Shown: positions 1 through 14,175, counted from the stretch's first letter. The stretch: 64,000 bases of DNA from Ilyonectria destructans (GCA_020740775.1 JAHEWK010000002.1:4650001-4714000); one strand, 5' to 3'. Notes: generated by a model not told the origin, from the sequence alone. Program-made: numbers and translations.

Positions 1-2
1 CC

Positions 3-476
3 ATTGGATCAACTTTGAAGGGTTTCAAAGGGATTCGGCACCTCGCGATAGAATACAATCCGGAATGGGGGATACAGATGAGCAAGGCAGAACCGCACCA
101 AGCAGATTTCCCAATCGTCCAGACACTCATCCAAGCCGCCTTTAATGCCGACCATGCGTGGAAAATATGGTTCATCGATCACAATCTGAAACGAAAGAAA
201 GATTCTCCGGTTGTTGAGGAAAATACAAGCTGCTACGACACAAATGCATTTTATGCCAACGATAGAAAGTTCGTCGACGTCAAATGCGACTATAGGGCAA
301 CGAGTTTAGATAACTGGCGGTACATTCAACAAGTGGGAGACGGATGCCGCCATGAGAGTTCAATCTATTTTGTACGGTCGCTAGTCGAGGAGATCAACGC
401 CAGCATGGATCTGGATGACAGCGGGGCCGACGAAACTCCTTGTTCAGTTGGGCTTCTTGCCTGGGACAGCCTTTGA
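3..476 (+). CDS. 3' part of a 2EXR-like protein gene (5' end outside window)
   Basis: The frame is open from the first bases of the window and ends at TGA 474-476, so only the C-terminal ~157 residues are present. No ATG is seen at the left edge; the gene starts upstream. Features of the C-terminal half of fungal 2EXR-domain proteins are visible: a 'GIRHLAIEYNPEW' type segment near the start, a 'WFIDHNLKR' strand around residue 55, and an 'FYANDRKFVDV' segment followed by a charged tail. 2EXR proteins are abundant in Pezizomycotina, usually single-copy paralogs of unknown biochemical role. Base composition is normal, with CpA and TpG present, so RIP has not reached this gene although the mutated block begins about 300 bp downstream. 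The family assignment comes from recalled family patterns; the domain start motif is not in the window. Confidence 0.5.
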   Translation: MGSTLKGFKGIRHLAIEYNPEWGIQMSKAEPHQADFPIVQTLIQAAFNADHAWKIWFIDHNLKRKKDSPVVEENTSCYDTNAFYANDRKFVDVKCDYRATSLDNWRYIQQVGDGCRHESSIYFVRSLVEEINASMDLDDSGADETPCSVGLLAWDSL

Positions 477-1068
477 AAGGTCACTAGCGGTGTGCATAGG
501 TTAGGATATTAATAGTTTGAATCCAGAGATTATATCAAAAGAGAGATAGCAGAGAAAATGCCTTAACGAGTGCCGGGAGCTAGAGTTGGAGACATAATAC
601 GAGAAAGGAACTGGCTGATAATGTAGCAGCTGTGCTTAGTCTGAACAGTTAGTTTAGAGTAGGTACTTTATTAGTGGGAGAGATTTTTAGTGCAGACTAT
701 TTTGTTAGTGGGAGATACACTTAGTGCGGATAGAGCCCGTAACAGTAAGAGTCTGAGATACTCTAGAGTTCGAATTAAAAGGAGGTCCTGCAGCTAAGAT
801 TAATAAGGGATTTAGTAAAAGGAAAAAGGTAAATACTTAATTAGATACTTCTGAATATAATAAGATATAAAGAAATAAGAATAAAGAGATAAAAGCTATT
901 ATAATAGTTATTTAAATAGTAAAATAATAATAAAGACTACTTTAAAAAATTTAATTAAAAAAAGAAAGAAAATATATTCTTTTTAATAAAGATTAAGCTT
1001 ATTATTTAAGTAGTATTTAATTTAATAGGCTAAACTTACTATTATTAAATACTAAAATACTTATTAAT
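477..1068. other. transition into the AT-rich block; no gene seen
   Basis: Composition falls gradually from normal (477-780, still some CpA/TpG) to extreme AT (after about 850). No open frame or recognisable element. The 477-780 part holds the imperfect repeat 'TTAGTGGGAGA' (near 673 and 704). Gradual loss of CpA/TpG outside a repeat is what RIP leakage into flanking unique DNA looks like. Confidence 0.5.
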
Positions 1069-1294
1069 TATAATACTAATAGGGGATATTATAATTTAAA
1101 AGGGATTTAATAATAATAGTCAGATAGTAAAAAGGTATATTTCTAATAATAATAAAATTAAAACTTACTTCTCTTCTTAATTAAAGGGATAATACTATTT
1201 AATTATTTAAGTTTTATCTTTCAGTTAGATAGTATATTAGCTAACTATTAATTTCTTATTTACTATTAGACCTCTATATATTCCCTCTATTATA
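1069..1294 (-). repeat. Gypsy1 LTR (3' LTR of copy 1)
   Basis: 226 bp, matching the LTRs at 8081, 12329, 32153 and 35506 in length and order of landmarks. Ends read TATAATAGAGG...TTAGTATTATA on the minus strand; the initial TG is mutated to TA. Confidence 0.85.
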
Positions 1295-4200
1295 AAATCC
1301 CTCTATTAATCTATAGTATTTTTATTAGGTAGTTAATAGTTTTTATTATAGAAATTATAAATACCTTAAAGTAGTTAATTTATTTAAAAATATTAAATTT
1401 TAATTATCTGGAAATAGTAAGTTTTAAAAATAGAAACTCTAATTATAGATAGAGTAATATTATTAATATTATTAGTAGTATTTATTAAGAAATTAAATAT
1501 ATTTATAAATTATAATATTAATTTCTAATTTTTATAGTATTTAAATTCTTATTAATTTAATTACTTTTTATTTAGAGAGTAATTATATTAAAAGTAATTA
1601 AGATTATATAATATAGTAGCTATATAAATATAGCTATATTTATTTAAATTTAATTTCTTTTTTTTTATTATTATTACTCTATAGGCCTATATTATTTACT
1701 ATTCTCTCTATTTATTTTTTTCTTTTTAATTTTTTTTTTTTTTATATATTATAGTATTTTTAATTTCTACTTACAGCTATATTTATTTAAAGTAGATATC
1801 TAGCTATACTTCTTAAAGTATCTTTTAGATTTTAATTTTAATTATTTTAGCTTATTTATCTCTATATAGAGAATTTATTAAAATTATAGATATTTAGTAT
1901 ATATTCTATTTTTATTCTATTTTATAAAATAATAAAGCTAATTAGTTTTAATTCTATATAGATTAAATTCCTTTTAACCTAAAGATAGTTTTCTACCTCT
2001 ATAATAATATTACCTCTAATTATTATTAATATTATATTTAGATTAAAGCTATTTATAAATTATAAGTTTTTCTTTTTTTTAACTATTTATTTACTAATTA
2101 TTTTAATATAGCTATAATAATAAAAAAAATTACTTTTAATTTTAGCTCTTTCTATTAGTTTATATATTAACTTTTAAAATATATTAATAATTCTTACTAT
2201 TTTTTTAATTTAATCTTATTATAAATTAAAACTATAAAAACTATAATCTTATTACTAAAGAGTTTTTACTCTATAGAGAAGATTTACTCTATATATTATA
2301 GCTTAAAGAGTTTTATAGCTACTACTTTAGTAGGTATTATTTATTTTAAATATTTAAAGTAAGTTAATTAATATTTTCTCTAAAAGGCTTAATTTTAATA
2401 TAAAATTCTTATTATTTCCTACTATATTACTCTAGCTATCTATAAGTCTTTTAGTAATATATATTAAATTATAAATATTATCTCTAATTTCTTAATATAA
2501 ATATTACTAATAGTATATTCTAGGGAAATAATATTTAGAATATCTAGAATTAAATTAATTATTAATATTCTTAATTATTTATATTAAATATAAAGTTTTC
2601 TATTTAAATAGCAGCTAAAATTGTATTTTATTAGAAGATTAAATCTATTATTAGTAATATCTATAAGAATAAAAATAATTAGAGTTAAGCTTTTTTTCTT
2701 ATTTAGAGATAACTATTAGTTAAAATCTTACTTTAAATTCCTACTATTAAATTTTAAGTAGCTTTAACTATATCTTTTATTATAATTAAAAATAAGATAA
2801 TTTAAAAGGAAACTATAGTATTAAATAAAAAGAATAAAAATAAAAAAAAATTTAGATTTTTTTTTACTTTTTATTAAAATTTATATTATTATATTCTTAA
2901 TTATTAGCTATTTAAAATAGAGTAAATTTAAATTCTAATTATAAAGATTTTTTCTTATAGATATTAATAGTTTCTTTTTTATATATTTTAATACTAGCTA
3001 AATCTTAAATTTTAATTTTAATTAATTAGTTATTAGAGCTTTTTATAATCTTTTTTATTTTATTAATAACTTTTTATTTTATAATCTTTTTTTTAGGTAA
3101 TTATATTTTTACTTAAGTTTTATAGCTACTTTAGTATACTTTTTAATTAATTTTTATATACTTTTTATATTATTTTTAATAACCTATTAATTATATTCTA
3201 ATAGTTAGTTTTTCTATTTAATTAAGAAGTAATTTACCCTCTATTTTTATTATTTATTTTTTATTTTTTTTACTTTTTATTAAAAGTTAATTTCTTTAAG
3301 ATTTAGAATTAGTAATAATTTAAATTAATTTTAATTTTTAAGATATTAGAATTTTAAGAGGCTAATATAAAATATATTATAAATATAATTATATTTATCT
3401 AAAAGAGCTAAATAGTATACTTATAATTTAATTTTCTTAAGAATTTAAAATAGATTAATTCTTTTTAATATTAATTTATATTTTTCTTTTTTAATATTAA
3501 GGTTTTTTATTATAAGGCTAATTAGGCTGCTAATTATAAGGGAAATATCCTTATATTATTTATTATAATTATCTATCTATCTTTTTACTATTTTTTTTTA
3601 ATACTCTTTAAGATTCTTATATAATTTTTTAAGGTAATTTTATATTAGCCTTTAGTATTTTTCTTTTAAGTATATTATATTTAATATATAAATTTAAATT
3701 AAAAAGATAGCTTATTAAAATTTTAAAAGAGAAGAATTTAATTATATTATTCTTAATATTATTATATATATATTATATTAACTGTAGTAATACTATCTAA
3801 TTACTTTATTATTTATTAATAAAATATTTTAAGTAATATTCTAAAATTTAGTTTATTCTTTCTATTTATCTATTAATTTATAGATAAAATACTATTAAAA
3901 GATATCTTTTAATATTACTTTAGTAGTATAATTTAAATTAAAAATTACTTATAAATATTAAATCTCTATTACTTATAATTCCCTTAGGAAATCTATATTT
4001 TAATTTAATCTTATTATAGAAGAATTTTACTAATTTTATTATATTAATTATTATTTAAATAGAAAGAAATACTATATATTTTATATATTAGTTAATTATT
4101 ATTAGAATTATATTAATTTTTTTTTCTTTCTATTAAATTAATAGAAATTCTATAATAAAATTTATTAAGATTTCTTATTAAAGTTAATTTAATATTAGAA

Positions 4201-7200
4201 ATAATATAAACTTACTAAAGAGTTTATATCTTTTTACTATAGCTTCTTAATAGACTATATATATCTATATTCAGTTTTTAATATTTTTATCTATTTCTAT
4301 TTAGTAGAAATATCTTTAGAGAAAAGTTTAAGTTTCTTTAGCTTTAAAATAGCTAGTAAATAGATTATTATAATATAATTATAGAAGAATATACTTTATA
4401 GTCTTTTTATTTAAAATAAATAACTATTACTTATAATAGAGTAATCTATTTCTAATAGATTAAAATTTACTCTTTTAAGTTATTATTATAAAATTACTTC
4501 TCTTTTAATATTATATCTTTAAATTCTTATTTTAAAAAACTAAATTAATTTTATAATTAAATAAAATACTACTATCTTATAAATTTCTTTTTAAAATATA
4601 GTCTTTTTAGCTATTAAAAGAAAGATAAATAGCTTATAGTCTATTTTCTCTTAAGTCTAATAGATTTAATTTTTAAAATTAATTTATTTAGTATACTCTT
4701 TAAAAAATTTATAGATAAGTTTTTTTTATTTTTTAAAATTTAAATTATTTTAATTTTAGCTAATTAGTATTCTAATTAATTAAGTAGTTTAATATTTAAA
4801 AACTTCTTATTTTTAAATTTAAACTATTTTAATAGCCTATTAGTTAAATTTATCTTTTTAAATTTATACTTTATTATAAAATTATAAAATATAAAATAGA
4901 TATACTATTTAATCTATTTACTATTAAATCTAAAAGTTTTTATAAAACTTTATAAATTAAAATAATTACTTAAAATCTTAATAGAAATTATAGCTTTTTT
5001 AAAATAGTATTACTAATATTTAAATAACTCTATAATAATTATTAATTTCTAATTTAGAATATTATATTTTAATTTAAATTTTTTAAATTTCTATAATTAA
5101 AAGTTAAAATATAGTATAATTCTTACTTATTAAGCTAAAAAGTAATTCTAATTATTATAAATCTAAAGGTATTAATCTTTAAATAAATAGAAAAAAATAG
5201 ATTATAGTATTTTAAAAATAATATTTTTTAAAAAGCTTAAATAAGCTAGTAAAATATTTTTTTTTAGCTTAATTTAGTAAAATATATTCTAATTTTTTTT
5301 CTATTTATACTTCTTTTTAGTAAATTACTTAAAGGTATAATAATCTCTAAATATCTATAAATAAATCTATAATAAAAATTATAAAATTCTAGAAATATTT
5401 AAATCTCTTAAAAAGTTTTAAATTCTTTTTATTTAGCTATTATTTAAATTCTCTTAAAGTCTATTAATATCCTCTTATTTAAGAGGATAAATTTAAGATA
5501 TTTTACTTTATATTAGTAAAAAGAATATTTAGATTATTTAGTAAAAAACTTAATTTTATAAAGTTAATTAAATATCTATTAGAGATATTTTATATAGAAA
5601 TTCTAATTTTTTAAAAAGATAAAAATATTATTTAAATAAGCTATATAAATAGTATTTAGTAGGCTTTATAAAATCTAATAAATATAATTTTAAAATATAA
5701 TAGAAATATTAATAAATCTAAATAGTATTACTAAATATTTAAAATAGCTATATTAAATATAAAGTACTATCTTCTATTTATTATCTTCTTAAATATATAT
5801 ATAGTAATAGATATTTTTAATATTAATCTTTAAGAAGAATTTTATACCTTCTATATAGTTTATAATTTTTATTATTAAAAATAAAAAATATTAATTTTTT
5901 TTAGTAATAATATTTAGTTTTTAATAATCTATATAGAGCTTTAAATTTCTATTTAATTTTAATATAAATAGTATAGATATTTCTACTAAACTTTTTAAAA
6001 AGTAAATATAGCTATTAGCTAGATTTTTTTTAAATATAATCTTAAAGAGTTTATAGTTTCTTTAGAAATAGAAAGTATATCAGTTTAAAAAGAAGCTTCT
6101 TATTAAAAAGTAATTTAATATTATAATCTATAGCTTAATAAAGAGATAAAATTTTAAAACTTTTAGCTAAAAAGATATCTTAATAATTTAAAAGCTTAAA
6201 AAGTAAATTAGAACTTTTTTTCTTACTTTAGAGATTATTATTAGAGATTTAAAAGAATTTATTTAAAATTATAATTCTATAAACTTTTATAATATTTTTA
6301 TATAATTATCTAAATTTATATTTAAAAATAGTTTTTAAATTAACTTAAAATATCTTAAATATCTATATTTAATTTACTAAATTTTAATAGATAGCTAAAT
6401 CTCTTAAAGTTAATATTAATAATAGTAAGAAGTTTTTTAAGAGAGTTAAATCTTTTTTAATTCTAATTATTATCTATATAAAGATCTTAATTTAGTCTTA
6501 TATATTTATTATTTTAAGAGGGATAATTTAAATTCACTTTATTTAGATTTTATATTTTTTAATAGCTTTTAAATTTAGAATTTAGAATTTAGAATTTTTA
6601 AAGATATAAATAGATAGCCAGCTTATTACTAATAGAATTTATTTCTACTTTTAAATTTAAAATTCTATTAATCTTAATAGATTTTCTATATCTAATTATA
6701 ACTTTAATAGTTATTTAAAGTTTAACTTTAAGAATTAATTTATTAGTCTCTATTAAGTTATCTATATTAACTAATTTTTTTTTCTTTTTTTTACTATAAT
6801 TTTATTAACCTTAAGTTTCTTTTTTTTCTTCTTAAGGTATTTTAATATAAAATACTTCTTATTATTATAAATATAGTACTTTTAGATTTTACTATTATAA
6901 TTTTTTAAATTTTTATTTTTTCTTTTTAAATTAATATTATTTCTCTATTAATTATCTTAATTATTATAATAACTCTTTATAAAAAAAGAATCTATATTAG
7001 ATTTTCTTATAAACTTAAGAAATTACTTTATATTATTTTAATTTAATTTTTTTCTTCTTATTATATCTATATTTAGTATTTTAAATTTAAATAGTAAAAA
7101 TTACTATTTCCTTCTATTTCTTTAGAATCTAAATATTACTTTAAAGAAGAATAGCCTTATAGAAATTAATTTAAAATTTAATAAGAAAATAATTAGCCTA

Positions 7201-8080
7201 ATATTTATTAGCAGCCAGTAGGCTATATTTCTTAAAGAAATTAAAATAGATATAGAAGTTATATAGAGATTAATTCTTTTTTTATTTAGCTATCTCTATC
7301 TTATATATAATATTAATTATATAGTTATTAAAGTTCTTTATTAACTTTTCTATCTATTTTTTAAACTTACTCTAGCTATTTTAAAGATATTTAGCTATAA
7401 TAAGATTTTAGATATTAAGATATTAAGACTAATAGATTTAATTTTTAGTTTCTATATTATTTAATATCTTAAGAATCTTTTAGCTATCTAAATAATATAT
7501 TCTTAATATTTTAGTAAAAACTTACTCTATTTTCTATAGCTATTTAAACTGCTTTTAGATTATAGTTAGAATCTTAAGAAGTATAATATTTTTTACTTTT
7601 AATTTTAATTTATTTTTTAAATTTAATTTAACAGTAAATCTATAATTTTTCTATTTTCTCTTTTTTTAAAATAGAATATAGAATTAGAATTATCTTAAAA
7701 AGATTTCAGTTAGTTTTATTTTAACTTTTTTAAATTTAGCTTAAATTTTATTTCTTTTTTATAGCTTCTTTATTTATATAATCTCTATATCTATAGACTT
7801 TCTTATAGATATTTATATTAATAATTATATAGATTTTTAGGTATATTTAAATTTAGAATCTAAAAGTTCTTTATTATTAGCCTCTCTTAATATATAATTA
7901 GAAGAGCTTCTACTTATAGAAATAGTTAATATCTTTTTTAAATTCCCTCTAACTTTCTTATAGATTAAAGATATTTTAAAAGTAAGTATTACTAAAGGTA
8001 GTAGATTTACTACTATCTTTCTATAGATATATTTAGATACTATTTTTATAATCTGGATAACTATAAGAAAAGCTTTAAAA

Positions 8081-8305
8081 TATAATACTAATAGAAGATA
8101 TTATAATTTATAAGGGATTTAATAATAATAGTTAGATAGTAAAAAGGTATATTTTTAATAATAATAAAATTAAAGTTTATCTCTCTTTTAATTAGAGGGG
8201 TAATACTATTTAATTATTTAAATTTTACCTTTTAGTTAGGCTATATATTAGCTAATTATTAATTTCTTATTTACTACTAGACCTTTATATATTCTCTTTA
8301 TTATA
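8081..8305 (-). repeat. Gypsy1 LTR (5' LTR of copy 1)
   Basis: 225 bp and collinear with the left LTR at 1069-1294. Gag-side sequence lies immediately to its left, as expected for a minus-strand element. Confidence 0.85.
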
Positions 8306-8933
8306 TATTAATATTATAAAAATTTAAATTATTTTAATTTTAGCTAATTAGTATTTTAATTAGTTATATAATTTAATATTTAAAGGCTTTTTATTTTTAA
8401 ATTTAAACTATCTTAATAGACTATTAGCTAGATTTATTTTTCTAGATTTATATTTTATTATAAAGTTATAGAATATAAAATAGATATACTATTTAATTTA
8501 CCTACTATTAAATTTAGAAGTTTTTATAAAGTTTTATAAATTAGAATAATTACTTAGAGTCTTAATAGAAATTATAGCCTCTTTAAAATAGTATTATTAA
8601 TATTTAAATAACTCTATAATAGCTATTAATTTCTAATTTAGAGTATTATATTTTAATTTAAATTTTTAAAATTTCTATAACTAAAAGATAAAAAAATAAT
8701 ATAATTCTTATTTATTAAATTAAAAAGTAATTCTAATTATTATAAATCTAAAGGTATTAATCTTTAAGTAGATAGAAAGAAATAAATTATAATATCTTAA
8801 AAATAGTATTTTTTAAAAAATTTAAATAAGCTAATAAAATACTTCTTTTTAAATTTTATCTAGTAAAATATATTTTAATTTTTTTCTATTTATATTTTTC
8901 CTTAGTAAATTATTTAAGAATATAGTAATCTCT

Positions 8934-9975
8934 TATTATTAAAATTACTATTCTAACTACTATTTTAAATTATATATTATATTCTTATATAAGTATAATA
9001 AGAAACTTAATCTATTAATTATACATCTAATTATAGTTTTTTACCTCTTTTAAACCTCCTTTATAATATCCCTCTATTATTTCTTTATAGCTACTATTAG
9101 AGGCAACTAAGTTCCCTTAGGTTCTTATATTAATGCTTTAGCTATAAGTTAATTAATACCATATTATTTATTAGCTATATAGACTATATAGTACTATATA
9201 AGCTATTAATAAATACTCTTTCTGCTGGAGAAAGTATATACCTTTAGTATTTTTAAATTAGAGCCTTAAGATAGACTAGCTCTATAGTAACCTAGAGTTA
9301 TAAAGTTATATCTTAACCTACTAGCTTTTAAATTATATAATAGCTAAAGACTATTAGCTGTATTAAATAAAGCTTATTAAATTAGTTAATTTAGACTTTT
9401 ATAATATCTTTAAACTCTAACTTTTTAGCTGTAATTTATAGCCTTTAAATAAGAATTAAATTACTTAGAATTAAATAATAGAGATTAAAAAAGAAGCTAT
9501 AAGTATACTAATAATTAGGAAAGACTATATCGGTCTGTAGTGTAGGGCGGAAAGTAGATATCTTTAGTTAGTTAAGTAGTTAGTTAAGTAGTTAGTTAAG
9601 TAGTTAGTTAAGATATATATAAGAATAAAAGGATAATTAGAATATAAGAGTGCTTATATAGCTTTTATATCTATTATAATTTTGCTTTTTTTAAGATCTA
9701 GCTTTTTTAGTAAATTTAGCTTTTTCAGTAGATCTAGCTTTTTCAGTAGATTTAGCTTTTTTAAGATATAGCTATTTCTATAGCTTATTAAGGTATTAAA
9801 TAAGGTAATTAGTTAGATTAAAAACTTTAGTCTATCTAAGTAAATTATTAATCTTTAAATAGATTAAATATATAGTCTATATTATTAATATTATTATTAG
9901 TATTTTTCTTTTACTATTAAGCTTTTAGTCCCCCCTTTAGGTATATATATACTAGAGTATTTTAACCTCTTAATA
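8934..9975 (+). mobile_element. Family F element, copy A (full length, RIP-mutated)
   Basis: 1,042 bp, exactly the length of the unmutated copy at 24166-25207 and collinear with it throughout. It begins TATTATTAAAATTAC (from CATTGTTGAAATCAC) and ends CCTCTTAATA. The flanks carry the direct repeat GTAATCTCT at 8925-8933 and 9976-9984; the pre-insertion sequence, seen once near 5350, has a single such site. Contains four ~12-bp tandem units 'TAGTTAGTTAAG' and A/T-mutated 'GATCTAGCTTTTTCAGTA' repeats. Element class unknown. Confidence 0.85.
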
Positions 9976-12328
9976 GTAATCTCTAAATATCTATAAATAA
10001 ATTTATAATAGAAATTATAAAATTCTAGAAATATTTAAATCTTTTAAAAGATTTTAAATATATATATAATAATAAATATTCTTAATATTAATCTTTAAGA
10101 AGAATTTTATACTTTCTATATAGTCTATAATCTCTATTATTAGAAATAAAAAATATTAATTTTTCTTAGTAATAGTATTTAGTTTTTAGTAATCTATATA
10201 AAGCTTTAAACTTCTATTTAATTTTAATATAAATAGTATAAAAGCTTCTATTAGACTTTTTAAAAAGTAAATATAGCTATTAATTAAATTCTTTTTAATA
10301 TAATCTTAAAGAATCTATATTTCCTTTAGAAATAAAATATATATTAGCTTAAAAAAAACTTCTTATTAAAAAGTAATTTAATATTATAATTTATAGTTTA
10401 ATAAAAAAATAAAATTCTAAATTTTTTAGTTAAAAAAATATCTTAATAATTTAAAAATTTAAAAAATAATTTAAATTTTTTCTTACTTTAGAGATTATTA
10501 CTAAAAATTTAAAAGAATTTATTTAAAATTATAATTCTATAGATTTTTATAGTATTTTTATATAGTTATTTAAATTTATATTTAAAAATAGTTTTTAAAT
10601 TAACTTAAAATATCTTAAATATTTATATTTAATTTATTAAATTCTAATAGATAGCTAGATTTCTTAGAGTTAATATAGATAATAATAAGAAGTTTTTTAA
10701 AAAATTAAATTCTTTTTAATTTTAATTGATATTTATATAAAAATCTTAATCTAACTTTATAAATTTATTATTTTAAAAGAAATAATTTAAATTTACTTTA
10801 TTTAAATTTTATATTTTTTAATAGTCTTTAGATTTAAAATTTAATTTTTTTTTTAAAAATATAAATAAAAACTAGCTTATTACTAATAGAATCTACTTCT
10901 ATTTTTAAATTTAAAATTCTATTAATTTTAATAAACTCTCTATAATTAATTATAATTTTAATAATTATTTAAAATTTAATTTTAAGAATTAATTTATTAA
11001 TTTTTATTAAATTATCTATATTAATTAATTCTTTTTTTCTTTTTCTTATTATAATTCTATTAACTTAAGTTTTTTTTATTTTTTTAAAAAAATATTTTAA
11101 TATAAAGTATCTTTTATTATTATAAATATAATATTTTTAGATTTTACTATTATAATTTTTTAGATTTTTTTTTTCTTTTTAAATTAGAATTATTTCTCTA
11201 TTAACTATTTTAATTATTATAATAATTCTTTATAGAGGGAGAATATATATTAGGTTTTTTATAGATTTAAAGAATTATTCTATATTATTTTAATTTAATT
11301 TTCTCTTCTTATTATATTTATATTTAATATTTTAAATTTAAATAGTAAAAATTACTATTTTTTTTATTTTTTTAAAAATTTAAATATTATTTTAAAGAAG
11401 AATAATCTTATAAAAATTAAATTAAGATTTAATAAGAAAATAATTAATTTAATATTTATTAATAGCTAGTAGGCTATATTTCTTAAGAAAATTAAAATAA
11501 ATATAGAAATTATATAGATATTAATTTTCTTTTTATTTAGCTATTTTTATTTTATATATAATATTAATTATATAGTTATTAGAATTTTTTATTAATTCTT
11601 CTATTTATTTTTTAAATTTATTTTAACTATTTTAAAAATATTTAGTAATAATAAGATTTTAAATATTAAGATATTAAAATTAATAGATTTAGCTTTTAAT
11701 TTCTATATTATTTAATATCTTAAGAATCTTCTAGCTATTTAAATAATATATTTTTAGTATTTTAATAAAAATTTATTCTATTTTCTATAGCTATTTAAAT
11801 TACTTTTAGACTGTAATTAGAATATTAAAAAGTATAATATTTTTACTTTTAATTTTAATTTATTTTTTAAATTTAATTTAATAGTAAATTTATAATTCTT
11901 CTATTTTTTTCTTTTTTAAAATAAAATATAAAATTAGAATTATTTTAAAAAGATTTTAATTAGTTTTATTTTAATTTTTTTTAAATTTAATTTAAAAAAT
12001 TAATTTTTATAGTTTTTTTATTTATATAGTTTTTATATCTATAGACTCTCTAATAGATATTTATACTAATAATTATATAGATTTCTAGATATATTTAAAT
12101 TTAAAATCTAAAAGTTCTTTATTATTAGCCTTTTTTAATATATAATTAAAAGGACTCCTACTTATAGAAATAATTAATATCTCTTTTAAATTCTTTTTAA
12201 TCTTTTTATAGATTAAAGATATTCTAAAGGTAAGTATTACTAAAGGTAGTAGATTTATTACTATCTTTCTATAGGTATATTAAAATATTATTTTTATAAT
12301 TTAAATAACTATAAGAAAAGTTTTGAAA

Positions 12329-12554
12329 TATAATATTAATAGAAAATATTATTATTTATAAGGGATTTAATAATAATAGCTAGATAGTAAAAAGATATAT
12401 TTCTAATAATAATAGAATTAAAGCTTATTTTTCTTTTTAATTAGAGGGGTAATACTATTTAATTATTTAAGTTTTACCTTTTAGTTATATAGTATATTAG
12501 CTAACTATTAATTTCTTATTTACTACTAGACCTCTATATATCCCCTCTATTATA
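12329..12554 (-). repeat. Gypsy1 LTR (5' LTR of copy 2)
   Basis: 226 bp, collinear with the other Gypsy1 LTRs, ending ATATCCCCTCTATTATA on the plus strand. Confidence 0.85.
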
Positions 12555-13961
12555 TATTATTAAATTAATTTTAAATTAAATTAGAGAATTAATAATATTA
12601 GAATTAATATCTAAAGGTATAATATAAATATAAAATATATAATTAAAAGCTCTATATTAAGAGGGCTTAATATTTCTATAGTAAATTACTATAAGAGTAA
12701 TAGAATTATAGATACTTTAGTTAAGAAGATTATATAATAAAAGTAAAAAGAGATATATAAAGATATCTATACTTTCTTCTATTATAATATTAAAATTAGA
12801 AATTAAAAGTATATTAAATAACTATTAAAAAGATACTATTAGAGTTATAGTAATTATATTATTTATAAGAATACTAGCAGATTACTACTAGAACCCTTTA
12901 GAACTTATCTATAAGTCTGAATTTTAAGTAGGCCTACTTAAAGCTAGAGATTAATATAAAGCAGAAAGATAAGCCTTTTAAGATAGACTTATTAAGTTAA
13001 AGTTTAATTATACTACTTTATCTACCTTAAGTTTTATTTATTTTCTAGTTATAGCTTTTAGCTGCTACCCCTTATAATTCTTTAATTTCTATTTCTTTTA
13101 GAAGATTAATATAGAAATATAGAATAAGAAAGATTATATAAATACCTATTTAAATTAAAACTTTAGTAAAATCTAACTAATTAATTACTAAATTTAATTT
13201 AGATAAGCTATAGTAATTTCTTATAGACTCTATAGAAGCCTTATTAGCTAATAAAAATAAAAATAGAAAATAGGATCCTATTAAATAATTAATTATAGAA
13301 GAGGTAATAATTAGATAAAGATATTAGGTATAAAGTCTATTAGAAAATTTTAAATTTATTAGAAATACTAAACTTTTAATAGAGCTAGAAATATTTTTAG
13401 AGAAATTCTAAAGCTAGCTTATATAATTTAAATATAATAATAATAATAATAAAATATAACTATAAATACTATAGAATTTAATTAAGGTCTCTATAAGGTA
13501 AATATTATAAGAGTTAAAAGGATACTCTAGCTTAAATACTTTAAGACTTACTATAATAATAAATAGCTTATTTAGAGATATTATATAGTATTACTAAAAG
13601 ACTATAGATTCTATATTAAGAATATAAAAAACCTCTAGCTTATAACTATAAGCTTCTATTTAATAAAGCTATTAGTATTAAAATTAATAATTAGATCTAT
13701 ATAATTAAATCTAATAATAATCTCTAATTAGGCTTATTAGTAGTATATTAAATTAAATAGATAATAATTAAGTTTATATATATAATATAGATATAATAGT
13801 AGAATTATACTAGAGGATTAAGCTATTTAGAATTTATATAGAAGGATTTTTTAGTTTTTATTAGAAAATAATATATTAATTTAACTCTATATAAGTAGTA
13901 GCTCTATAATAAGCTTATAGAGTTTAAGTAGGTTAATAGATAAATACTAATAGGATATTTT
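12555..13961 (+). mobile_element. Gypsy2 fragments: 3'-region piece, then an LTR plus gag
   Basis: 12555-12863 matches the 3' third of Gypsy2 (same sequence near 21915-22225). 12864-13076 is a complete Gypsy2 LTR. 13077-13961 is a gag region that recurs almost entirely at 14176-15080. Two LTR-gag units therefore stand in tandem before the full element. This looks like a chimera from insertion or unequal recombination. All of it is RIP-mutated. Confidence 0.72.
12864..13076 (+). repeat. Gypsy2 LTR
   Basis: 213 bp with RIP-converted ends TATAAGAAT...CTTATA (from TGTAAGAA...TTCYTACA, an inverted pair). It contains the landmarks AGTAGGCCTACTTAAAGC and TTAGCTGCTA found in all six Gypsy2 LTRs here. 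Confidence 0.85.
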
Positions 13962-14175
13962 TATAAGAATACCAGCAGATTATTACTGGAATCTATTAGA
14001 ATTAATCTATAAGTCTGAGCTCTAAGTAGGCCTATTTAAAGCTAGAAATTAATATAAAGCAGAAGAAATAAGCCTCTAAAGATAGACTTATTAAGTTAAA
14101 GTCTAATTATACTATTTTACCTACTTTAAATTCTATTTCTTTTCTAATTATAGTCTTTAGCTGCTATTTCTTATA
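13962..14175 (+). repeat. Gypsy2 LTR (5' LTR of copy 1)
   Basis: 214 bp and collinear with the 23226-23439 LTR. Less mutated than some: it keeps ACCAGCAGATTATTACTGG. Confidence 0.85.

Larger units (their letters stand above)
1069..8305 (-). mobile_element. Gypsy1 copy 1, full-length gypsy LTR retrotransposon, RIP-inactivated
   Basis: A 7.2-kb element with two near-identical LTRs (1069-1294 and 8081-8305), read on the minus strand. Its polypurine tract (AGAGGGA) lies just inside the left LTR. Minus-strand translation through RIP stops gives a clear gypsy RT around 5600-6040: 'DYRGLN'-type and 'KI(N/D)I(K/R)NAY'-type segments, then 'FGLTNAPATFQ'- and 'YLDDI'-like segments in mutated form. An integrase core lies at about 3800-4190, with a 'DFI' strand, a 'VDR.TK' motif and a 'SDRG' equivalent. 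Order gag-RT-IN marks the Ty3/gypsy class. Nearly every CAG, CAA and TGG codon is now a stop. I could not find a clean target duplication. Confidence 0.88.
8306..12554 (-). mobile_element. Gypsy1 copy 2, lacking its 3' part, split by a family F element
   Basis: Collinear with copy 1 from about position 4735 to its 5' LTR, so it keeps the RT, protease/gag side and 5' LTR but has lost the integrase and 3' LTR. It abuts the 5' LTR of copy 1. It is interrupted at 8934-9975 by a complete family F element; rejoining the two sides restores the copy 1 order. Heavily RIP-mutated with no usable frame. Confidence 0.8.

Noticed and set aside
12616..12780. CRISPR-like spaced repeats or tRNA genes in the AT block
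   Set aside because: Repeats there are dispersed transposon copies, not regularly spaced, and no cloverleaf or rRNA sequence was seen anywhere in the window.
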